Assembly: GCA_018806985.1 (NCBI GenBank)
Contig: JADANN010000099.1
Span: 1,984,001 to 2,048,000 of the forward strand
Reading direction: 5' to 3'
DNA from: Angiostrongylus vasorum
Taxonomy: Eukaryota; Nematoda; Chromadorea; Rhabditida; Metastrongylidae
DNA: 64,000 bases
In this document: positions 56,100-64,000 of the stretch, in pieces
How positions within the stretch are numbered: position 1 is the stretch's first letter
Layout of the letters: the number at the start of each line of letters is the position of its first letter
Notes under the pieces: generated by a model
Seen by the model: only the letters and a program-made list of their open reading frames with translations
Databases searched by the model: none
What the model was told of the DNA's origin: nothing
Position numbers and translations under genes: made by a program

Positions 56100-57890
56100 G
56101 GTAGCATGTTGGTTGACTTGCATTTTGTCGGTAACGCACTTAATGATTAATACCACAGATTTTACAAGATGAATCACCAGTCAGGACAATCGTTATAAAT
56201 CAGAGCTAAATATAAAAGCCTTGTGTATGGAAGAATCACTAGTGCCATTTAAAGTCGGCTCCCGCCTGTATGTTTCATACAAGAAGTCCCATGTTATTCA
56301 AATTGTACCATATAAGTGACCACACCAAGAGAATTTTGTGCATATCATCAGCGACCCATTTATAACTGGACCCATCTTCGTGATATATGCACTGGTTGGA
56401 GGAAATCAACCATCTCTCTATGTATAATTGATTTGCAGTATTTTGCTTGTAGAAACTTGGTGTAGAAATACCTACCTTATTAGCACCTGCAAAAAGAATA
56501 GGAAATAACTTCGAAAGCAGGAATTCATCTGGAGTTGTAAAGTGAACCCTGGACCGCACAAAACGAGCATTCATCATTCTCGTAGCGAAACTGTTCTTGC
56601 TGTGCTTCAGCTTTGGGGTTATTTCTTGTTTTCGTACTTCATTCCAGGATTAACTTAGCTTTTACTAGTAATCTTTGAGGAAGCCTTTCCAGATGTCCTC
56701 TTTGCTTAGCATGTTTTTTTTCATATACGAAGTGATTGAAATAATGGCATTGATATTATGGAAAATAGCTCCATGCTAAAGAAGAAATCAAAATAATATT
56801 AGTCTCAATGCTTTAAAGTATTAAGGACACAGTTCGTAATTCCTATGCATATTGTCCCGATAAGCATTCAGATCTTTGTTTCATTTCTAAAGTCACAGAG
56901 ACCTCAAATATGGCTTAGATTCTAAAGGGGTGCAGTTCTATTATTTGCTGAATGATGAAGAGCTTGGTTGCTCCAGAGGATGAGTCCTGCGAAGGTACAT
57001 TTCATCAAAGGCAGAGACTCCTGCACCTACACCTACCTTCTTAAGTGAGTAAAATCTTCAAAGGAAAATAATCCAGCTGGCTCCCTGAGAGATAGATGGG
57101 AAATTGTCTTCCATTTTTTGACAGATAGCGCACAGTTCTAAACGTTCACTAATACTATTCTATAAAGCAAGGCAGCAAGGCGGTTTCCGTTCTGTGTGAT
57201 TTCGTGATTTCTCATCAGCGAGCATTGCAGGACTTAAGAAGTGTTCACGATCCGCTCATTTCGGCTCTCAGCATGTCGCATGGTCTCCATCCGATTCGGT
57301 CACTCTCGAGGTGCGCTACTGCCAAATATTTGCATACGAGGCTTGTCGTCAAAACGTATACGGCTGACTGACCCGTTCACTCGTCTGCCTCCAAGCTGCT
57401 ACCTGGCCTTTCCAGCTTTACGTTCGACCTATCAGGTGTCGATGTTTCAGAGTTTCATTGGCATCACCTCAACCTTAAAACTGAAAAGTACATATGATTT
57501 TTCGTGAATTTCATAGTTTTCAGGTGTTTCGTTCTTTCCCTAAAGTACGAATTGCCATATAAAAGAAGCATCTTCACTTAAGACCATAAACACCCACAAT
57601 TTTCATGTGCCTTAGAATCGTAATCGATTTCCAGTGATCCTATTTTTATTTTGTTAGAAAGACTGGACGCATTCTTCGTCACTTGAAGATCGAAAAAAAT
57701 CAACACGAATGAGAAGACGACGAAAATAGCAAAGAAAAATCGTTCGGATGTTTCGTTCTTATTGAACCTTGAATTTCGGGAAAAAATGTTTCTATTTGCC
57801 AATCTAGAATTCTTAGCGCATATTTTCAAAGAATTTCTTGAAAAAATATAGAACTTAGGACTCACCAGATGTCAGATGAGATAGCCTATT
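56100..57890. other. Intergenic; one possible exon near 57233
   Basis: A stretch richer in CpG than its surroundings begins after the acceptor GCATTGCAG (57224-57232). It is open in more than one frame (SAHFGSQHVAWSPSDSVTLE in one) up to GAG|GTGCGC near 57310. It may be an upstream exon of the gene at 59669. The rest shows nothing. Confidence 0.3.
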
Positions 57891-57894
57891 TAAC

Positions 57895-58190
57895 AGTTGT
57901 GTAGAAAGCAACCAAAGGGATGCTGACATATTAGCAAAATTGGGAGCCTTAGATGGGCTTCGAACTAACCCCCCAATAACCCTCTCCGCAGGGTCACATA
58001 CTATCTATGACATCTATCGACTCCGTCGCTTGCCTTCCCCTCAGCCAATTTTTTCACCGTAACAGTTCCATCGGCAATCACCCGTCAACGGGAATGATCT
58101 GAGGAGTACAATTCCGTGTTAAACCCAGTTGACCTAAACTGCAGTCAAAATCACGATGTTTTAAACTTAATTCATCGCCTTTTTTTAAAT
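57895..58190 (+). repeat. Family D copy, diverged
   Basis: AGGGATGCTGACATATTAGC, ACATACTATCTATGACATC and the ATCGGCAATCACCCGTCAAC end, with GTTAAACCCAGTTGACC. Confidence 0.7.
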
Positions 58191-58199
58191 AGGCAGCAA

Positions 58200-59660
58200 A
58201 TGAAAGTTAAAACATTGTGCTGTAAGCATATACATCATTCGTTGGAATTCAAAAACTGCGAAACATTCCCTTGTTTGACGCGGTTTTCGGTTCCTTTCAG
58301 GAGAAGATCACTCTCTATTCAAAATCTGATGCGCCTGAACCTACTTCTAGAGTAGTTTCATGCAGTAGCAAGTGATGGTGGGAATTATTAAGTAACAACT
58401 GCTACATTCAATTCCTTTTCAGTACGAAGAATAGAAGAAAAGCTCTTGACACAGCATCACAGTATTGTGTACAACACATTTCGACAGTCATGGTCTAAGC
58501 ACATCCGTAGTTTTTTTTTCGAGAAATTTTGTTTACAGTCACTTACGTAGGCACGATTTTCGTATATATAGTTGGATTTTGTCCGGTTACAGTGAATAAT
58601 TGGGTAGGAGCCCTGTAGAAAATAGAAGCTCTTTCCAAATTTCTTAGGCACAGCTTAAAAAGGTGTTCAACACTGACGGTGGTCATTCGATTGTGAAGCC
58701 ATCCAACTTAACGATCGCCATCCCCGATGACCAGTTGTCTTGGTAGCCAATATCCAATCAAAGGATTAGCCCGACCGTGGTTCTAATGACAGTGGTACGG
58801 CTACTATCTCCTAGTACTTCGTTAACACTCATTTCAGCAATTCTACCACAGTAGTCGTGAGGAAGAAGTGCTTGTATTGGTTGGAGTTTATAGTTCGACG
58901 TGATACAAACACGTCCTAAACACCATTCTAGTCGAAATAAATAGAAGGGCATAATGGAAATAAATGAAATATAATAAATAACATAGTGAACAACATGTGT
59001 GTATCACCACTATTCTTCGCAAATTTCAGAATATTTTTTGCTTACACAAAGTTGGGTTATCGTTTTAGGTCGAATAAGGTCGTCAAAGAAAAACCTGGAG
59101 TAGGTAGAATTGGTGAAGAAGTTGGTTAAGAGCCGGTTCTAGCAAATTGGTAGAATAAGTGCTGCGAAATATGGGCCTTGTTTTCCCCAGACGGGAAAAA
59201 AATTTGCCTGTTTCTACCGTGCGTCTCTTCAGGTACCGTAGATTTTGTCGCATTCGACACGAACCTCTTAAACAGTGGGCAGATCTTTGTGCCTGACCAT
59301 CCACCGAATTTCACTTCACTTTTGCCGGATTCTTGATACTGACTGAATTCAATTTATTATTCCTAACACCACTCTTGATTGCAAAATTCAGTGGTTTTCA
59401 ACGTTTTTCTATCCTGTCCGTTCATCTACCCAATTATTGAAGAGGACTAGTTTATTGAAAATCCTTTCATTCTAAATGACTTTTCATATCCAACTAAAAG
59501 TTTCACGTTGAGGTTTGTTATGATGTCATGTATATTCCATCTTTTCTATGCGTTCTATGATTTCTTAACATCCTTACAACCACGATATTCTTCTAAAATG
59601 TCTTCCTTCATCGGTCTTCTTGAATTGAGTCGTACAGGTCTTCTACTACAAATTCTTTCG
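58200..59660. other. Intergenic, nothing recognised
   Basis: Upstream of the gene starting at 59669; its promoter is expected here. An acceptor GAGTCGTACAG (59627-59637) about 30 bases before the ATG could serve spliced-leader addition. Confidence 0.4.
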
Positions 59661-59668
59661 GGTGACAA

Positions 59669-62530
59669 ATGGCACGGTTGCCATTCAACTTCCAGTCCTT
59701 TGATCAGGAACCAAAACGCAGTCGACATGGTGAGCTTTTAAAATTACTAAACTCTTCAGTTCATTGGAAATTTGGTCACTATTACTCGATGTTAGATGAG
59801 TCATGGCTTAGACAGCTATGCCTATCAACTGCCCTCCGCAAGGCTGCCTACCATTTGTAATGACTGGGAATCAGCTTGGTGGTTACCTTTGAGGGAGATC
59901 GATATGGCTTGCATATTATTCCATTAGCACTTGTTTATCGACGCCTCAGCCGACCTCATCAGCCCATGTGTCTCTCCATATGTGGACACCTTGTCCCTTC
60001 TTTCCACTAATTCCGGACGCAATCCAATGCATGCACGGTCCCAGTAGAATGATGCGAGGCGGCTGTTTCTCAAGATGTAAGCGAAGAACAACTTTTCCTT
60101 CTTAACTGAAAAGACATGATTTTTTTGCATATTTGTATTGGAGCGCATGGAAAAGAGTGAAAGCGAAAACGTGAAATAGTACCACCATGAATAGTGCTAA
60201 TATATCAAACTTACAGCTATGTTTACGACTTCTATGCCAAGCCAAAAAACGTTAAAGAGAAGCATTTTAGAGAAATTCTAACAATAATTATCTATACAGT
60301 GGCCGTCCTAATTATAGGTCCGCCGCCGGCATACCGTAGTGTCAGCGGTTCGGTAACCGAGACGGACACATGGAGCGACTGCTCTGCATCGTCAGGTAAC
60401 AGCAGTTGTATGGAATCACAAAATTTATTCATGCAGAAAAATTAGGAGTTTGAAAAATTTGTTTCATTTTTTGAAGGTCTCGGTAAGCGCCGTGCTAGTT
60501 GGACGAATTTAGTTGAGTCTGATGAGAATCTCAACAGACACAAGTTGAACTGCTATCCGAAAGTGAAGCAGGTCAGTTTCGATAGCCGAACATCGTCAGC
60601 TTTACAAATCTTGTGAAATTCGCGTCTTTCTTAAGGAGACAGATTTTTTTTTGTAAATTCTTAACGTGTAGAATATTGAAATGTAATCATTCAGTAATCT
60701 GTATCTCGGTGTTAAAGGGCAATTTGTGGCAACTCTTAAGGTGTCGTCTCCTAGATCTGTGAGCCGAAAGCATCATTATGCATCCATGATCTTCATCACT
60801 TATGTCTTATATAGTCATAAAAAAGTATATAAGGTAGAACTTCTAGTGCAGAGCATTAAAACAACTTCTTAGAATATAGATAAGTTGCCAGCCATTAGAT
60901 GACATTTGACACATCGAAGAGATCTGGCCCAACGAATATCAAAACATTGACTTGTTGAGATATTAATTGCTGGGCTTCCAAAGCCTTCAATGGTGATATT
61001 GACACCCAGTTGGAGCGACTTTTAGATCGATTGGTTCAAAAGTGCCTTTTTGTGACTTCTTGAGATAGTATTTGGCAAACGGAGCAGTTTGCTTAGTAAA
61101 TCGACCACTACAACAGCAATTCCTAGTTAGAAACCATTACAAGAATTCGAGAATAGAGAATTCATTGTTTTACCATCTTACCTTCCGTCTACTAGTTCAC
61201 CTTCAGATGGTACACGCTGCTCATCAAATTTCGTCTCGAGCTTCATCCCAGCTCGCTTTCATTTCCGACAACTACCAATTCCACATGGTAAATAATTACA
61301 AGTCATTTTTCATTCTTCTGGTTGTTTCTACATATGTACACAAGCGCAGCCGTTTTTGGAGCCTTAGATCAACAACATTTTTTCTTGACAAACTTATAGT
61401 AAGACATGAATATCTACAAAGCAGCATGTTCCTTTGCTTCGTCCACCATTCCCCTTAATAACAACAGCGGCGGTACCGTAGTCGCTGGCTTTATTTTCTA
61501 CAGATGCGGCCCTTGATAGATAATCTAATAATTATTACCACAGATAATTCCACAGTCTGACCGTCGGAGTAGCTGACAGTACTGAGATTGCTCAGCATGG
61601 ATATTTATTCAAATTTGGCGTCTGACGTGTTTTTCCAAGGCTTGTAGCTGAAAAAGTTTGAGCGCTACTTCTTAGCGATACTTGATTTTGCGTCATAGAG
61701 TAAATAGCAATCCACAATAGTCTAAAACTACATTGCCATTTGCTGCGAAGTGAAGCTTTCACGACCTCCAACTTTCAAAGTCAGTGATAGTGCGCGCTAG
61801 TACGTTGGTCCGCACCTGTACAGCAATTATGAGATGTTTATTTGCTGAGGTCTCCGCTCGCCACGCGGAAATCCCTCGTGAACTTCAGCCAGGAGCAAAC
61901 GCGACACAAAGGGACTTGTGGCCATTCGAGGGTGGCCAGCTGTACGTCATCTCCTTCGCTTGGGAATCACGGACATCTAGGCGATACAAATTCGATAAAA
62001 TCGATGAATTAGACGTTCAATATAATGATCTCCAGCTTTCATCCATTTAGCTGCCTTATTTAAATCGTAGTTTTGTACTATTTTCATGCAGAACACGGTC
62101 GCCAAGGTAGTATTCTTGAATGAACTACTGAGTATTATAGTACTCGGCAAAAAAAAATTTATCATTACAGTGAGGATAACAAGTCTATTGAGAAAGTCAA
62201 TCTTATAGCCGGGTAAATGTAATCTGGAGGAATAGGGTGAAGACTTTCAATGCAGTGTGTAATGCTTGCAGTCATAAACAGTCACTACTCTGGATACCAC
62301 TGGTCAAGGTCTTCAGGAGCTATATGAGAGCCTAATATCGACGCGTTCAGATCAACACTGCGCAGCCGCTGCCACTAAAGCTGGCCCCCGCCCGCACCAG
62401 CCGGCACGCTGTTGCCAGCGTCCGCCACGCAGTCGCGGGCGCCATCCGTGGCGACAGCGCCTGTGGCGCCACCGGCCGCCAGCTCGCATCCGGTCTTTAA
62501 GCGCAATCGACTACAGGAATGGAAGGCAAC
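59669..62530 (+). CDS. Unrecognised multi-exon gene, 5' part, Ser/Arg- then Pro/Ala-rich
   Basis: A phase-consistent chain: 59669-59729 (MARLPFNFQSFDQEPKRSRH), 60318-60395 (GPPPAYRSVSGSVTETDTW), 60477-60571 (GKRRASWTNLVESDENLNRH), 61207-61287 (MVHAAHQISSRASSQLAF), 61544-61568, 61824-61941 and 62381-62530 (ending HPVFKRNRLQEWKAT before the donor GTACGT). Every junction keeps frame. The first four exons are the firmer part; for the last three other frames and acceptors are possible (in particular the CTAAAG acceptor at 62380, and an alternative Ser-rich frame at 61830-62050). The encoded region looks intrinsically disordered: many S/R/K, then PAPAG..APVAPPAASS. No domain is recognised and no stop was reached, so the gene probably continues past the window. 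Confidence 0.55.
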
Positions 62531-62531
62531 G

Positions 62532-62988
62532 TACGTTCTTACTTCTCAATTAATCAATTTCACTCACTATTTTAGTATTAAAGATGCTTGTGAGCTTAGT
62601 AAGGCATTTTTTGAGTGCCTCCATTACTTAAAACTGTATCTTTTTATAACGCCTTTATGTTTCGTGAAACAAAATGGCAAATTAGAAAATTTTGAATTTA
62701 CAGGGGAGAGGCATTTCTCATTTTTGCAGTCCAAGAAAACCGATCAATCATTGGATTCTGTGCTCTTTCGAGACCATAATGTTCCAGGTGTTCACGTCCA
62801 TGCTGCTACATTTGTCTCTTACTACTTGTACTCGCAATAATTTCTGGAATAATTAGTGCCATTGTGCTTACACAAGTGCTCAAACCACCGAAGGTTCGTT
62901 GGAAAGTTGTGTTGAGATTGTTTGACAGAAATGTAGTGAAGTAACCTCCTAAGCTACTTCTCCTTGTTTCTTCCATATCTTAAGCTCC
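62532..62988. other. Likely intron sequence
   Basis: Follows the donor at 62531. The open frame through 62840 is AT-rich and read from an intron; no further exon is recognised. Confidence 0.4.
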
Positions 62989-62989
62989 A

Positions 62990-63995
62990 AGGTTGGTGCA
63001 AAATTAAAGGTGGATTTTATCACTACGAATTTTACAAGTATATTTCGCAAAAAATATTCATTGCCTAGGTTTTTGCTGTGAACCAATTCAATCCGACTCC
63101 TTAGGTGTAGTGGTTTTTGCTCTGAGATATCGTTTTCCTTCCTGAAATTAAATCCGCACGTACTTTCGCAAAACGGCTGGAAAAAGTCGGGAAGTCATGC
63201 AAAAACTTCTGGGCGTAGAGAATGCTGAGCAGATGGTTCAGAAAATGTCACATTGACATATGACTCTCTACTATGAAGATCTAGGATGCCTATCAGCAGT
63301 TGACGACAACCATCTACAGGGACCGTCAAAGCTAACCCTTCAAAAACCACATGGAATTTGGGGGAATTCAGTGGTAACTAGTCAATAATTGTTCATCATT
63401 TGAAAATCACTGGATACGTGAAAAAAGCTTGAAATAGTAAGTACAACACAAATTGGGCGAATTCAAAACATCATTCGGCTCATTTCTCGATCGCACTGCA
63501 ATGTACGGTTGAAATTGTATTATGTATGACATCTAAAAACGTTCAGCAAAGTAGTGAGATGGAGTCTCTAATCTTATTTCACACGACCCCATATCTTGGA
63601 TGGTGGTCCAGTCAATTCTCTGTGGAACCTTGAGATAGCCGTGAAAAAGGCATCTTTTCTGAATTAGATAGCTAGTTGATCACATATAAGTTCGGCACCA
63701 ATTCCTCGATCCCGATCTGACTGAAGACTTGGTTGGCCTAACACGGGATCGAACCAGGGCTTTGAGCTCACCAATCACAATGGATTGTCTGCATCCTGAA
63801 CCACCTAATAAACATCCTAAATACGAAATTACATCAAAAATGGTTATAGTGACTTAGTCTGCAGCTGAATTTCAACCAAAAATTTCATATTTTACCGAAA
63901 CGACTGCAATACAAAAATCCTCCCGTGGAATCGATCGCATGCATAAAAAGTTGTAACGTGCCTATTAGGCGACCATGAGTAGAAAAGATCGAATT
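62990..63995 (+). mobile_element. Mariner relic of another subfamily, split by a SINE
   Basis: The terminus AGGTTGGTGCAAAATTAAAG resembles irritans-type mariner ends. The plus strand then shows DDNHLQGPSKLTLQKP, HLKITGYVKKA and LGEFKTSFGSFLDRTA-like blocks. After the SINE at 63590-63815 it resumes with SAAEFQPKISYFTETTAIQK and IDRMHKKL, the segment that follows WWSAAGLI...F.NPGETIT in mariner transposases. No intact frame remains. It may extend past the window. Confidence 0.78.
63590..63815 (-). repeat. SINE family B copy nested in the mariner relic
   Basis: The minus strand has a box B-like GGTTCGATCCC and the CGGGATCGAGGAATTGG block of family B. Box A is eroded. Confidence 0.65.
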
Positions 63996-64000
63996 CCACT

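Noticed and set aside
1..64000. CRISPR arrays, bacterial operons or prophage
   Set aside because: Splice-dependent genes, SINEs, LINEs and mariners show nuclear nematode-type DNA; no regularly spaced repeats of CRISPR type were seen.

Overview
The window looks like genomic DNA of a parasitic nematode, probably a clade V strongylid such as a hookworm. That is an inference. The support is compact exons with nematode splice sites (TTTCAG acceptors, GTAAG/GTATG/GTTTGT donors), introns that are either under 100 bp or several kb, trans-splice-like acceptors a few bases before start codons, an RTE-clade LINE, mariner elements, and several dispersed tRNA-derived SINE families. It is not bacterial: most long open frames are shadows or transposon debris, and the real genes appear only when short exons are joined by phase.

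Layout. (1) 0-15 kb, + strand: two tandem, diverged genes for non-canonical nucleotidyltransferases (poly(A)/poly(U) polymerase family). The first is cut by the left edge (66-5090). The second is almost entire (8106-14982) and keeps the GS...DxD active-site motif. (2) 15-26 kb: no recognisable gene, but several hairpin repeats carrying compact hammerhead-ribozyme-like cores. (3) 26-38.3 kb, - strand: a condensin I subunit (CAP-G/NCAPG) gene of about 20 exons. (4) 39-46.9 kb, + strand: a ten-exon BUB3 spindle-checkpoint gene, fully resolved at 341 codons. CAP-G and BUB3 are divergent, with start codons under 0.8 kb apart, so two mitotic genes may share a promoter region; a SINE has inserted in it. 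(5) 47-59 kb: repeats, including two RTE LINE copies and a long fold-back. (6) 59.7-62.5 kb, + strand: the 5' part of an unrecognised multi-exon gene that is probably cut by the right edge or ends in unresolved exons.

Repeats make up much of the non-coding DNA. SINE family A has near-perfect Pol III A and B boxes and a TTTATCC-type tail. SINE family B has A/B boxes and a longer 3' body. Family D is tRNA-like and is often found as inverted pairs. Family C (about 380 bp) is unclassified. Repeat F has one copy intact and one split by a mariner. Two mariners are full length with TA target-site duplications and inverted termini (10456-11700 and 42491-43721), both broken by frameshifts. Three other mariner relics are present, one an open 88-codon fragment in the first CAP-G intron. 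The most unusual signal is a set of at least eight compact motifs of the form CTGANGA / short stem-loop / GAAAC / GTYAGC. They match small hammerhead ribozymes of the kind known from Penelope-like retroelements, and some occur as facing pairs inside palindromic elements.
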